Part shown: piece by piece, positions 16,416-25,709 of the stretch
Position numbering within the stretch: the first letter of the stretch is position 1
How the letters are laid out: each line of letters begins with the position of its first letter
NCBI RefSeq assembly: GCF_040549525.1
Contig: NZ_JBEPTM010000012.1
Coordinates: 1-64,000, forward strand
Length of the DNA stretch: 64,000 bases
Direction of reading: 5' to 3'
DNA from: Lacisediminihabitans sp040549525
Lineage (GTDB): Bacteria; Actinomycetota; Actinomycetes; Actinomycetales; Microbacteriaceae
Notes under the pieces: model-generated
Databases searched by the model: none
What the model saw: only the letters and a program-made list of their open reading frames with translations
What the model was told of the DNA's origin: nothing
Program-made: the position numbers and the translations under genes

Positions 16416-18940
16416 GACTCCCGCCTCAGCGGAACTTCGTTCGAGGGCTCCGGGGCCGGGAGCGGCCCACTCGTCGGCAACGTCACGACCATGGTGAGCC
16501 CGCCGCCGGGGGTATCCTCTGCCTCGAGGCTGCCTCCCATCGCCTCCATGAATCCATTGGAGAGCGCGAGCCCGAGCCCGACTCCGGTGGTGTTGTCCGT
16601 GTCTCCCAGTCTCTGGAACGGCTGGAAGGCTTCGGCCAGTTTCGCCGGCGGGATGCCGGGACCCCGGTCGATCACGCGCAGTTCGAGCCGCTCCCCGAAA
16701 CTGCTGGCCGTGATGAAGAGTGGAGCGTCGGCGGGGGAGTAGCGCACGGCATTCGCGACGAGGTTGACGATCACGCGCTGCAGAAGCACCGCGTCGCAGA
16801 AGGCCTCGGGAAGTTCGGCAGAGACATCCACCTTCACCCGGTCGAGTGGCACCTTCAGCTCGTCGAGGGCGAGGGGTACGATCTCGTCGAGGCCCACCCT
16901 CCCCAGGGAAATCGGCAGCACTCCGGCCTGGAGCCTGCTGGCGTCGAGCAGGTCGTTGACGAGGTCGGCGAGGCGGTGGAGGGACACCTCTGCGGTCTGC
17001 AGCAGGTCCTCCCGATCACGGTCGCTCCACGAGACATCCGTGCTCCGAAGGCTCGACACCGCCGCGGTCGCCGAGGAGAGAGGGGTGCGCAGGTCGTGGC
17101 CGACTGCCGCGAGCAGCGCCGTGCGCAGGCGGTCGGCCTCCTCGAGCGGGCGGATGCCGCTGGCCGCGGTGCGCAGTTCCTGCTGCACCAGCGCGGCCTC
17201 GATCTGTGAGACGAAGGCGTTGAGGATGCGCCGGTCCGAGGCCTGCAGGTCGCGCCCGGTGAGCACGACGCTGCCGTTGTCGCCGAGCTCGACGACCGTG
17301 CGTTTCTCGTCACCGGTGGCGGTCGACGCTCCGGCCTCGAAGAGTCGCTCGCCGTCGTAGCTCACGATCACGCTCGCCATGCCGAAGATCTCGAGCATGC
17401 GGTTGGCCAGGGCTTCGACGGCATTCTCTCCGCGGATGATGCTGCCGGCGACGGTGGCGAGCGTCTCGGCCTCGGCCGCCGAGCGTTTCGCTGACCGGCT
17501 GCGGCTGGCGGCCTGGTCGACGACCAGGCTGACCAGCACCGCAATCACCAGGAAGATCACCAGGGCGAGAAGGTGCAGGGGGTCGGCGATTGTGACGGTG
17601 TAGAGCGGGTTGACGAAGAAGAAGTCCAGCAGCAGCCCCGCGATCACCGCCGCCGTGACGGCGGGCCAGATGCCGCCGATGAGCGCCACTACCACCACGA
17701 GCAGCTGGAATGCCAGCACATCGCTGGGGAGGGACTCGCTACTTCGGAACCCGCTGAGGATCCAGGTGAGCAGGGGGAGCCCGATCAGGGCGAGGGCGAA
17801 GCCAACGGCTCGGCGGCGCACCGTGAGCGCGCCACCAGTGGTCGGCAGCTGCAGAGTGCCGGCTGAGGCGTGGGAAACGATGTGCACATCGATGTCACCG
17901 GATGCCCGGATGACGGTCTGACCGATTCCCTGCCCCGTGAGGAAGGTGGTGAGGCGGCTTCGGCGGCTCACGCCGATGACGAGCTGGGTGGCGTTGACGC
18001 CGCGGGCGAAGTCCACGAGAGCCGTGGGGGTGTTGTCACCGATCACCTGGTGATAGGTGCCGCCAAGGCGTTCGACGAGGGAGCGTTGGGTGTCGAGAGC
18101 CCCGGGATCAGACTCCGCGAGACCGTCAGAGCTCGAGACGTGGACGGCCAGCAGCTGCCCTCCGCTTGTTCGGGCCGCTATGCGAGCACCCCGGCGGATG
18201 AGGGTCTCTCCCTCCGTGCCACCGGGCAGGGCGACGACGACCCGCTCCCGGGCCTCCCACTTGCCACGGATGCCGTGCTCGTTGCGGTAGGCCTGGAGCG
18301 CGACATCCACCTCGTCAGCCAACCAGAGGAGGGCGAGTTCGCGCAGTGCGGTGAGGTTGCCGAGGCGGAAATAGTTGCTGAGAGCCGCGTCGATGGTGCC
18401 GGCGGGATAGATGTGACCGCCAGCGAGTCGGGTGCGCAGCGCCTCCGGCGTGAGGTCCACCACCTCGATCTGGTCGGCGGATCGCAGCACGGAGTCGGGA
18501 ATCGTCTCGCGCTGGGTCACCCCGGTGATGGACTGCACGACGTCGTTGAGCGACTCGATGTGCTGGATGTTCACCGTCGAGATCACGTTGATGCCGGCAT
18601 CCAGGAGGTCTTCGACGTCCTGCCAGCGCTTCTCGTGCGCGCTGCCGGGGGCATTGGTGTGCGCGAGTTCATCGACGAGAGCCCAGTCCGGGTGGCGGGC
18701 GATGAGGCCGTCGAGGTCGAGTTCGTCGAGGGTCACCCCGCGATGTCCGACACTGCGACGCGGGAACAGCTCGAGACCCTCGGTGAGCCGGGCGGTCTCG
18801 GCTCGGCCGTGCGTCTCGACGAGTCCGACGACCACATCGAGGTCGGCGTCGAGGAGTCGCCGGCCCTCCTCGAGCATGCTGAAGGTCTTGCCGACTCCGG
18901 GAGCCGCGCCGAGATAGACCTGCAGGATGCCTCGGGTCAT
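16412..18940 (-). CDS. kdpD: KdpD osmosensitive K+ sensor histidine kinase
   Basis: The 842-residue protein has all KdpD parts. The N-terminal KdpD domain has a Walker A GAAPGVGKT near residue 11, a second motif in LVDELAHTNAPGS, and ISTVNIQHIESLND. A universal-stress-protein domain follows (about 230-360), then four closely spaced membrane helices (about 385-490), a GAF-like region, and a kinase core with the phospho-His in AAVGHDLRTPLSSA and ATP-binding boxes (NLVANAVRYSP, DRGPGIP, GVGLGLALS). It senses potassium/ionic status and phosphorylates KdpE. It starts 13 nt after kdpC. Confidence 0.95.
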   Translation of the reverse strand: MTRGILQVYLGAAPGVGKTFSMLEEGRRLLDADLDVVVGLVETHGRAETARLTEGLELFPRRSVGHRGVTLDELDLDGLIARHPDWALVDELAHTNAPGSAHEKRWQDVEDLLDAGINVISTVNIQHIESLNDVVQSITGVTQRETIPDSVLRSADQIEVVDLTPEALRTRLAGGHIYPAGTIDAALSNYFRLGNLTALRELALLWLADEVDVALQAYRNEHGIRGKWEARERVVVALPGGTEGETLIRRGARIAARTSGGQLLAVHVSSSDGLAESDPGALDTQRSLVERLGGTYHQVIGDNTPTALVDFARGVNATQLVIGVSRRSRLTTFLTGQGIGQTVIRASGDIDVHIVSHASAGTLQLPTTGGALTVRRRAVGFALALIGLPLLTWILSGFRSSESLPSDVLAFQLLVVVVALIGGIWPAVTAAVIAGLLLDFFFVNPLYTVTIADPLHLLALVIFLVIAVLVSLVVDQAASRSRSAKRSAAEAETLATVAGSIIRGENAVEALANRMLEIFGMASVIVSYDGERLFEAGASTATGDEKRTVVELGDNGSVVLTGRDLQASDRRILNAFVSQIEAALVQQELRTAASGIRPLEEADRLRTALLAAVGHDLRTPLSSATAAVSSLRSTDVSWSDRDREDLLQTAEVSLHRLADLVNDLLDASRLQAGVLPISLGRVGLDEIVPLALDELKVPLDRVKVDVSAELPEAFCDAVLLQRVIVNLVANAVRYSPADAPLFITASSFGERLELRVIDRGPGIPPAKLAEAFQPFQRLGDTDNTTGVGLGLALSNGFMEAMGGSLEAEDTPGGGLTMVVTLPTSGPLPAPEPSNEVPLRRES

Positions 18941-18953
18941 TCAGCCGACCGCC

Positions 18954-19565
18954 TCAGTTGCTCGGGTCGAGCTTGGCGAGAGCGATGTTGAGCTCGAGCA
19001 CGTTGACCGTCGGTTCGCCGATGTAGCCGAGCACGCGGCCGGTGACCGCAGCGTCGACGAGTCTCGTGACCTGGGCTTCGGAGAGGTTGCGTGCCGTGGC
19101 CACCCGTGAGATCTGCTCGCGGGCATAGGCGGGGCTGATGTGCGGGTCGAGTCCCGACGCTGAGGCCGTGAGAGCGTCAGCCGGGATCGACGCCGGATCC
19201 ACCCCGTCGCTCTTCGCAATGGCTGCCTTCCGCTCCGTGATCGCCGTGATCAGTGTCTCACTCTCGGTGCCCTGGTTGGTGGCGCCGGAGGACCCGCCGT
19301 CATAGCCTTCCCCGGCCGCCGATGGGCGGGACTGGAACCACTGCGGGAGCGCGTTGCCCTTCTTGTCGGTGAAGGACTGGCCGATCAGACTCGATCCAAC
19401 GGTCTTGCCGTCTACCGAGGCGAGCGAGCCGTTCGCCTGCGATGGAGCCACCAGGCCGACCACCGTGATGACGAGCGGGTAGATGATGCCCAGGGCGATG
19501 GTGAAGACCACCATGGCGCGAAGAGCGACCCAGTATTGGCGCGGTGCGCCGCGGAGCTGGCTCAT
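18954..19565 (-). CDS. kdpC: KdpC subunit of K+-transporting ATPase
   Basis: The 203-residue protein has one N-terminal membrane helix (MVVFTIALGIIYPLVITVVGLV) and a periplasm-side domain with the family signatures GSSLIGQSFTDKKG, WFQSRPSA, ISPAYAREQISRVA and VNVLELNIALAKL. KdpC stabilises the KdpFABC complex and increases ATP affinity. It lies 41 nt after kdpB. Confidence 0.95.
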   Translation of the reverse strand: MSQLRGAPRQYWVALRAMVVFTIALGIIYPLVITVVGLVAPSQANGSLASVDGKTVGSSLIGQSFTDKKGNALPQWFQSRPSAAGEGYDGGSSGATNQGTESETLITAITERKAAIAKSDGVDPASIPADALTASASGLDPHISPAYAREQISRVATARNLSEAQVTRLVDAAVTGRVLGYIGEPTVNVLELNIALAKLDPSN

Positions 19566-19606
19566 GAGATGTGTCCTTTGTGATGTCGTTTGTCGGCGAG
19601 GGGGGC

Positions 19607-21766
19607 TTAGAAGCCCGGGATGAGGGAGATGACGAGGTCGATCAGCTTGATGCCGATGAAGGGCGCGATGAGGCCGCCGAAACCGTAGATGAGCAGGTTG
19701 CGTCCGAGCACGCTGGACACGCTGCCCGGGCGGTAGGTCACTCCACGGAGGGACAGGGGGATCAACACGATGATGATGAGGGCGTTGAAGACGACGGCGG
19801 AGAGGATGGCGGATGCCGAGGAGTGCAGCTGCATGAAGTTGAGCGCTGCGAGTCCGGGGTAGCTCGCCACGAACATCGCCGGGATGATGGCGAAGTACTT
19901 GGCGACGTCGTTCGCGATCGAGAAGGTCGTGAGCGACCCACGGGTGATCAACAGCTGCTTGCCGATGCCCACGATGTCGATGAGCTTGGTGGGGTCGGAG
20001 TCGAGATCCACCATGTTGCCCGCCTCTTTGGCCGCGGAGGTCCCCGTGTTCATCGCGACGCCGACATCCGCCTGGGCGAGGGCCGGCGCGTCGTTGGTGC
20101 CGTCTCCGGTCATCGCCACGAGGTTGCCGCCGGCCTGCTCCTTCTTGATGAGCTCCATCTTGTCTTCCGGGGTCGCCTCCGCGAGAAAGTCGTCCACCCC
20201 GGCCTCTGCCGCGATCGCCTTGGCGGTGAGCGGGTTGTCGCCGGTGATCATCACGGTGCGGATGCCCATGCGACGCAGATCGGCAAAGCGCTCGGCAAGG
20301 CCCGTCTTCACGACGTCCTTGAGGTAGACGGCACCGAGAACGGATGCTTCACCCGCGGCGGTGCGCCGAGCGACGACCAAGGGGGTGCCTCCGGCCTCGG
20401 AGATGCGCGTGACAACGCCGTTCAGTTCGGTCTGCTGCGCAGGCGTGAGGGTGCTCGATTCCGCGACCCAGGAGCTGACCATGGATCCGGCGCCCTTGCG
20501 CACCTGGCTTCCATCGGCGTAGTCGACACCGCTCATGCGGGTCTGCGCGGTGAACGGCACGACGGTGCCGTCGACAGTGGTCGGGTAGGCGAAGCCCAGC
20601 TCGGTGGCGAGATCGAGGATCGACTTGCCCTCGGGGGTCGGGTCGCTGAGAGAGGAGGCCGCCGCGACCGTGGCGAGAGTCTCGGCATCCACTCCGGAGA
20701 GTGTCGCGAATTCCGCCGCCCGGCGGTTGCCGTAGGTGATCGTGCCGGTCTTGTCGAGGAGCAGGGTCGTCACGTCGCCGGCGGCCTCGACGGCCCGGCC
20801 GGACATGGCGAGCACGTTGTGCTGCACGAGCCGGTCCATGCCGGCGATGCCGATCGCCGAGAGCAGGGCGCCGATGGTGGTCGGGATGAGGCAGACCAGC
20901 AGGGCGACGAGCACGGGAAGGCTCTGAGCCGCGTTCGAGTACTGAGCGATCGGATTGATGATGAGCACGACCACCACGAAGATGATGGTGAGGCTCGCGA
21001 GCAGGATGTTGAGCGCGATCTCATTGGGAGTCTTCTGCCGCGAGGCGCCCTCGACCAGCTTGATCATGCGGTCGACGAAGGTCTCGCCCGGCCTCGACGT
21101 GATGCGCACGACGATGCGGTCGGAGAGCACCCTTGTGCCGCCCGTGACCGCGCTGCGGTCACCACCGGACTCGCGGACGACCGGGGCGGATTCGCCGGTG
21201 ATGGCGGATTCATCCACAGAGGCGATACCCCAGATGATGTCGCCGTCGCCGGGGATCGGCTCTCCTGCGACGACGACGACGGTGTCGCCGAGAGTGAGCT
21301 CCGCAGAGGCGATCTTCTCGAACTCGGCTCGCTCTGCACCGGGATCACCGGTCTCGTCGTAGGCCCGCACCCGCTCCGCCATGGTGCTGGTGCGGCTGTC
21401 ACGCAGGCTCTTGGCCTGAGCCTTACCGCGACCCTCGGCCACCGCCTCCGCCATGTTGGCGAACAGGGTGGTGAGCCACAGCCAGACCGCGATCGACCAG
21501 ATGAAGGCGGGTGAGGTCGGGGAGGACGTCGTCTGAGCGGATGCGCCGAGGAACGGCGTTGCGATCGCGAGGAGGGTGGTGAGCGCGGCGCCGATCTCGA
21601 CGACGAACATGACCGGGTTGCGCCACATGAGGCGCGGATCCAGCTTGCGCAGGGCATCCGGGATGCTCTTGACGAGCTGGCCGGCGCTGAACGCGGAGGC
21701 CTGCTTTCGTCCCTGCTTCTGCGACGGCGAGTCGCTCCCGGTGGGAGTAGTGAGGGTTGTGGTCAT
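19607..21766 (-). CDS. kdpB: KdpB, P-type ATPase subunit of K+ uptake system
   Basis: The 719-residue P-type ATPase has the phosphorylation motif DKTGTITYGN, the actuator loop SAITGESAPV, the nucleotide-binding KGAGSMVSSW region and the hinge motif MTGDGTNDAPALAQADVGVAM. It energises K+ import through KdpA. ATG 21766 was chosen because the first membrane segment and family homology begin soon after; the longer frame to 22009 only overlaps kdpA. The kdpA stop lies five bases upstream, consistent with translational coupling. Confidence 0.95.
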   Translation of the reverse strand: MTTTLTTPTGSDSPSQKQGRKQASAFSAGQLVKSIPDALRKLDPRLMWRNPVMFVVEIGAALTTLLAIATPFLGASAQTTSSPTSPAFIWSIAVWLWLTTLFANMAEAVAEGRGKAQAKSLRDSRTSTMAERVRAYDETGDPGAERAEFEKIASAELTLGDTVVVVAGEPIPGDGDIIWGIASVDESAITGESAPVVRESGGDRSAVTGGTRVLSDRIVVRITSRPGETFVDRMIKLVEGASRQKTPNEIALNILLASLTIIFVVVVLIINPIAQYSNAAQSLPVLVALLVCLIPTTIGALLSAIGIAGMDRLVQHNVLAMSGRAVEAAGDVTTLLLDKTGTITYGNRRAAEFATLSGVDAETLATVAAASSLSDPTPEGKSILDLATELGFAYPTTVDGTVVPFTAQTRMSGVDYADGSQVRKGAGSMVSSWVAESSTLTPAQQTELNGVVTRISEAGGTPLVVARRTAAGEASVLGAVYLKDVVKTGLAERFADLRRMGIRTVMITGDNPLTAKAIAAEAGVDDFLAEATPEDKMELIKKEQAGGNLVAMTGDGTNDAPALAQADVGVAMNTGTSAAKEAGNMVDLDSDPTKLIDIVGIGKQLLITRGSLTTFSIANDVAKYFAIIPAMFVASYPGLAALNFMQLHSSASAILSAVVFNALIIIVLIPLSLRGVTYRPGSVSSVLGRNLLIYGFGGLIAPFIGIKLIDLVISLIPGF

Positions 21767-21771
21767 GAGCG

Positions 21772-23448
21772 TTACTTCAGTCCTTCTGCGAGCGGGCCGA
21801 GCGCGAGTACGGGGAGGTAGGTGAGAGCCGACACGATGACGATCGTGCCGACGAGCAGGCCGATGAACTGCGGCCGATGGGTGGGGAGGGTGCCGGAGGT
21901 GGTCGGGATCGTGTCCTGGGCGGCGAAAGAGCCGGCGAGGGCGAGTACGAACACGATCGGCAGGAACCTGCCGAGCAGCATCGCCACTCCGAGAGCCGTA
22001 TCGAACCACGGGGTGCTCGCGGTGAGGCCGGCGAAGGCCGAACCGTTGTTGTTCGCCGCGGAGGTGAAGGCATAGAGCACCTCCGAGTATCCGTGCAGCC
22101 CGGTGTTGGCCATCGAGGTGCCGACGACGGATTTCTGCACCGCCGGTATCGCGAAGCTCAGCGCGGTTCCGGCCAGCACCAGAGTCGGCGTGATCAGGAT
22201 GTAGATGCTGGCGAGTTTCACCTCGCGCGAACCGATCTTCTTGCCGAGATACTCGGGGGTGCGCCCGATCATCAGGCCGGCGACGAAGACAGCGACGATG
22301 GCCATCACGAGGATGCCGTAGAGGCCGGATCCCACCCCACCGGGAGCCACCTCGCCGAGCATCATGTTCACCATGATCAGCCCGCCGCCGAGGGAGGTGA
22401 AGCTGTCGTGCATGGAGTTGACCGCGCCGGTCGAGGTGAGCGTCGTTGAGGTGGCGAAGAGGCTCGATCCGACGATTCCGAATCGCACCTCCTTACCCTC
22501 CATGGCCCCTCCGGCCAGCTGACTGGCCGTGCCGCTGCCGAAGCTCTCCAGAAGAGTGAGCAGTGCCGTCGAGACAACCCAGATCAGGCCCATGGCCGAG
22601 AGGATCGCGTAGCCCTGTCGGTTGTCGCCCACCATGCGTCCGAAGGTGCGGGGGAGGGAGAACGGAATCGCGAGCAGGAGCACGATCTCGAACAGGCTTG
22701 ACCACCCGGTCGGGTTCTCGAAGGGATGCGAGGAGTTGGCGTTGAAGAATCCGCCACCGTTCGTGCCGAGTTCCTTGATCGCCTCCTGGGACGCCACCGG
22801 TCCACCCGGGATCGTCTGGGTGCTTCCGGTCAGGGTCGTGATGTGCTGGAACCCCGCGAAGTTCTGGATGACTCCGCTGAAGATCAACACGATGGCGGCG
22901 ATCACCGCGAGCGGAAGCAGAATCCGCACGACACCGCGGGTGAGATCCACCCAGAAGTTGCCGATCGTCGTGGACTTGCGAGAGGCGAGCCCGCGGATGA
23001 GGGCGACAGCCACGGCGATTCCGACCGCGGCGGAGACGAAGTTCTGAACCGCGAGACCGACCAGCTGAACCGTGTAGCCCATGGTGAGCTCTGGCGAGTA
23101 GGACTGCCAGTTGGTGTTGGTCACGAACGAGATGGCGGTGTTCCAGGCCAGCGACTGCTCCACCGCCGGCAAGCCGAGCGAGTAGGGCAGGATCTCCTGG
23201 ATGCGTTGGAGCAGGTAGACCGCGAGCACGCCGATGACAGAGAAGGCGAGCACGCTGCGGAGGTAGACCGGCCAGGTCTGTTCCGACGCGGGGTTGACGC
23301 CGATGAGCCGGTAGAAGCCGCGCTCGACGCGCAGGGACTTGGGCGTCGTGTAGACCTGAGCCATGTAGTCGCCGAGGGGGCGGTAGATCAGGGCGAGGAC
23401 CAGGATTATGGTCGCCGCCTGCAGGATGAAGAGCCAGGTGGTGTTCAT
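21772..23448 (-). CDS. kdpA: KdpA K+-binding and channel subunit
   Basis: The 558-residue protein is a SKT-superfamily K+ channel-like subunit with ten membrane helices and four selectivity-filter loops, for example SFVTNTNWQSYSPE, LGTNGGGFFNANSSHPFENP and AANNNGSAFAGL. It starts MNTTWLFILQAATI; the ATG overlaps the kdpF stop codon by one base. A longer frame upstream to 23589 reads through kdpF in another frame and is not used. Confidence 0.95.
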   Translation of the reverse strand: MNTTWLFILQAATIILVLALIYRPLGDYMAQVYTTPKSLRVERGFYRLIGVNPASEQTWPVYLRSVLAFSVIGVLAVYLLQRIQEILPYSLGLPAVEQSLAWNTAISFVTNTNWQSYSPELTMGYTVQLVGLAVQNFVSAAVGIAVAVALIRGLASRKSTTIGNFWVDLTRGVVRILLPLAVIAAIVLIFSGVIQNFAGFQHITTLTGSTQTIPGGPVASQEAIKELGTNGGGFFNANSSHPFENPTGWSSLFEIVLLLAIPFSLPRTFGRMVGDNRQGYAILSAMGLIWVVSTALLTLLESFGSGTASQLAGGAMEGKEVRFGIVGSSLFATSTTLTSTGAVNSMHDSFTSLGGGLIMVNMMLGEVAPGGVGSGLYGILVMAIVAVFVAGLMIGRTPEYLGKKIGSREVKLASIYILITPTLVLAGTALSFAIPAVQKSVVGTSMANTGLHGYSEVLYAFTSAANNNGSAFAGLTASTPWFDTALGVAMLLGRFLPIVFVLALAGSFAAQDTIPTTSGTLPTHRPQFIGLLVGTIVIVSALTYLPVLALGPLAEGLK

Positions 23449-23537
23449 CAGAATCGCTCCGGCTTCACGAGGGCGAAGACGAGATAGACGAGTGCCGCCA
23501 CGCCGAGGACGAGGCTGAGCACTGTGAAGAAGATCAC
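23448..23537 (-). CDS. kdpF: KdpF small membrane peptide
   Basis: A 29-residue peptide starting at GTG 23537 is one membrane helix ending in the KdpF-type tail LVKPERF. KdpF is a lipid-like stabiliser of the KdpABC complex. Its stop overlaps the kdpA ATG (TGATG), and its GTG overlaps the stop of the preceding small ORF, so all three should be translationally coupled. Confidence 0.85.
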   Translation of the reverse strand: MIFFTVLSLVLGVAALVYLVFALVKPERF

Positions 23538-23617
23538 AGTTTCTCGACCCCCCGGGCGACGAGGGCGATGAGGGCGAACAGGCCGACAACGCCGATCACA
23601 TAGATGAGATCGAGCAT
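23534..23617 (-). CDS. Second small membrane peptide upstream of kdpF
   Basis: A 27-codon ORF runs from the ATG at 23617 to a TGA that overlaps the kdpF GTG. It encodes one hydrophobic helix (LDLIYVIGVVGLFALIALVA) and a short charged tail RGVEKL. A strong GGAGGA lies five bases before the ATG, better than any site before kdpF itself, so it is probably the real entry point for ribosomes on the kdp mRNA. It could be a second KdpF-like stabiliser or a coupling leader. The family assignment is inference. Confidence 0.65.
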   Translation of the reverse strand: MLDLIYVIGVVGLFALIALVARGVEKL

Positions 23618-23664
23618 GGATTCCTCCGAGACGAGCGCAGGCTGCGGCCAGGGGGGCACGCAGC

Positions 23665-23692
23665 GGCATCGTGTGCAGATCCACACGATGCC
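23665..23692. promoter_or_regulatory. Perfect inverted repeat upstream of kdp operon
   Basis: GGCATCGTGTG and its exact complement CACACGATGCC flank a six-base spacer, ending 48 nt before the first small kdp ORF. It could be an operator (KdpE or another regulator) or a hairpin in the 5' UTR. Farther upstream, 23735-23750 contains a spaced pair of CTAAC repeats. Confidence 0.45.
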
Positions 23693-23792
23693 ACTCAGGA
23701 ATTCCACACCCGCCGGGGCGGCAGGGTCGCGGAACTAACGGATCCCTAACGCCGCGGAGGCGAAGCCTTACGCGGGCTCGAGTGGGACGGAG

Positions 23793-24542
23793 CTACTTCC
23801 CGGAGGCCAGGGCGGCAGCTCCGAGGATGCCGGCATTGTTGCGCAGTGCGGCGGGCACGATCGGGGTGTCGAGCTTCAGCAGCGGCAGGAAGTCCTTGTG
23901 CTCCTTCGACACCCCACCACCCACAATGAACAGGTCGGGGTGGAAGAGAGCCACGAGCATGTCGTAGTACTTCTGCAGCCGTTCGGCCCACTGTTCCCAG
24001 CTCAGGTTCTCGCGTTCCTTCGCCGAGTAGGCCGCCTTGGTCTCCCAGTCGACCCCCTCGAGCTGCAGGTGGCCGAGCTCGGCATTCGGGATGAGCACGC
24101 CCTTGTAGATGAGGGCGGTTCCGATGCCGGTGCCGAGTGTGGTCAGGATCACGAGGCCCTTCTGCTTCTCCGCGGCCCCGTACAGTGCCTCGGCATAGCC
24201 GGCCGCATCCGCGTCGTTCACGAAGCTGATGTCGCGGTCGAGACCCTTCTCGAAGAGGGTCTCGGCTTCGAGGCCGATCCACTTCTTCGAGACGTTGGCG
24301 GCCGAGAGGGTGCGCCCCTTCACCACGACGGCGGGAAAGCACAGCCCCATCGGCAGCTTCTTCTCGGGCGAGCCGAGCTTCTTCAGCACCTCGAGCACTG
24401 TCAGGACGATGTCATCCGGCTCTCCGCCCTCCGGAGTGGGTAGTTTGATCCGATCGCTGAGGAGCTTGCCCGTCGCGACGTCGACGATCGCCCCCTTGAT
24501 GCCGGTTCCGCCGATATCGATGCCTACTGCTTTGGAAGCCAT
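23793..24542 (-). CDS. ppgK: Polyphosphate glucokinase
   Basis: This 249-residue ROK-family kinase has the phosphate motif VGIDIGGTGIKGA, the catalytic FVNDADAAGYAE, and LTTLGTGIGTALIYKG followed by ELGHLQL. The length and these motifs match actinobacterial PpgK, which phosphorylates glucose with polyphosphate (and often ATP) to make glucose 6-phosphate. The ROK zinc-site cysteines are absent, as in the PpgK branch. It is a single gene between kdp and map. Confidence 0.92.
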   Translation of the reverse strand: MASKAVGIDIGGTGIKGAIVDVATGKLLSDRIKLPTPEGGEPDDIVLTVLEVLKKLGSPEKKLPMGLCFPAVVVKGRTLSAANVSKKWIGLEAETLFEKGLDRDISFVNDADAAGYAEALYGAAEKQKGLVILTTLGTGIGTALIYKGVLIPNAELGHLQLEGVDWETKAAYSAKERENLSWEQWAERLQKYYDMLVALFHPDLFIVGGGVSKEHKDFLPLLKLDTPIVPAALRNNAGILGAAALASGK

Positions 24543-24581
24543 CTCGCCATTCTCTTCATAGGGTGTTCTGCCGGAAGCAGC

Positions 24582-25448
24582 TCAGGGGAGGGTCAGTACT
24601 TCCGCGCCGCGCTCGGTCACGACCATGGTGTGCTCGAACTGGGCGGTGATGCTGCGGTCTTTGGTGACGACGGTCCAGTCGTCTTCCCACATCTCCCATT
24701 CGATGCCCCCGAGGGTGAGCATCGGCTCGATCGTGAAGACCATACCCACTTCTATCTCCGTGGCATAGGAGGGGGCGGCGTCGTAGTGCGGAATGATCAG
24801 GCCGGAGTGAAATGCCTCCCCGACGCCGTGGCCGGTGAAGTCCCTGACGACTCCGTAGTCGAAACGGCGCGCGTAGGACTCGATGGCGCGTCCGATGACA
24901 TTGATCGCCCGTCCAGGCGCCACGGCCTTGATGCCTCGATTGAGCGACTCGCGCGTGCGTTCGACCAGCTCCTCCACCTGAGGTGCCGCCTGACCGACGA
25001 TGAAGGTCTGGTTGCTGTCGCCGTGCACGCCGTTCTTGAATGCGGTGATGTCGATGTTCACGATGTCTCCGTCTTCGAGCACGGTGTCATCGGGGATGCC
25101 ATGGCAGATCACCTCGTTCACCGAACTGCAGAGGGATTTGGGAAAGCCGCGGTAGCCGAGAGTCGAGGGGTAGGAGTCGTTGGCCACCATGAAGTCGTGG
25201 CCGATCACATCCAGCTCATCGGTGGTGATTCCGGCTCGCACATGTTCGCCGACGAGGGCGATCGCATCCGCCGCGATCCGGCCGGATTCGCGGATGCGGC
25301 CGACCGCCTCCGCGTCGTAGATGTCCGACCCGGTGAATCGGGAGGGTGCCGCTTTCCCGACGTATTCGGGACGCACGATGTGCCTCGGCACGAATCGAGC
25401 GGGAGAGACGCGCCCCGCAACCAGGTGGCCATTGGAATCCTTGGGCAT
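24582..25448 (-). CDS. map: Methionine aminopeptidase, type I
   Basis: The 288-residue enzyme removes N-terminal methionine from new proteins. The pita-bread metal ligands are visible: D in IVNIDITAF, D in GVHGDSNQTF, H in DFTGHGVGEAFHS, E in VFTIEPML and E in AQFEHTM. VNEVICHGIPD is the substrate-side His loop. An N-terminal extension of about 40 residues is typical of the actinobacterial form. ATG 25448 was chosen from its leaderless -10 element at 25456-25461; the longer frame would start inside the divergent gene's leader. Confidence 0.93.
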   Translation of the reverse strand: MPKDSNGHLVAGRVSPARFVPRHIVRPEYVGKAAPSRFTGSDIYDAEAVGRIRESGRIAADAIALVGEHVRAGITTDELDVIGHDFMVANDSYPSTLGYRGFPKSLCSSVNEVICHGIPDDTVLEDGDIVNIDITAFKNGVHGDSNQTFIVGQAAPQVEELVERTRESLNRGIKAVAPGRAINVIGRAIESYARRFDYGVVRDFTGHGVGEAFHSGLIIPHYDAAPSYATEIEVGMVFTIEPMLTLGGIEWEMWEDDWTVVTKDRSITAQFEHTMVVTERGAEVLTLP

Positions 25449-25455
25449 GGGAGTA

Positions 25456-25461
25456 ATTTTA
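25456..25461 (-). promoter_or_regulatory. -10 element of leaderless map
   Basis: TAAAAT ends 7 nt before ATG 25448 on the minus strand, with no ribosome-binding site between them. Confidence 0.55.
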
Positions 25462-25482
25462 GTGGCGAGCAAGGAGTCATTC

Positions 25483-25653
25483 ATGACGCAGTGGTATTAC
25501 AACACCCGCACCCACGAGGTGGAAGAGGGCAAGCAGTCGCTTGCTTCGGAGCTGGACGGACCGTTCGACACCCGGGAGGATGCCGCGCGCGCTCCCGAGA
25601 TCATCGCCGAACGCGCACGGAAGTGGGCAGAGGAAGACGCGAAGAACGACTGA
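25483..25653 (+). CDS. Small conserved protein (SPOR-like fold possible)
   Basis: A 56-residue protein starting MTQWYYNTRTHEVEEGK, highly charged towards the end (IIAERARKWAEEDAKND). A very good ribosome-binding site AAGGAG precedes the ATG. The pattern WYYNTRTHEVEEG...GPFDTREDA resembles the short SPOR-like proteins found beside map in Microbacteriaceae. It is divergent from map, with 34 nt between starts. No enzyme motif is seen. Confidence 0.75.
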   Translation: MTQWYYNTRTHEVEEGKQSLASELDGPFDTREDAARAPEIIAERARKWAEEDAKND

Positions 25654-25709
25654 CGCACCGGCCAGGGAGCTAAGCCGAAGTCCGTGGCGAGCTCCCGCTG
25701 CCCTTGCCC

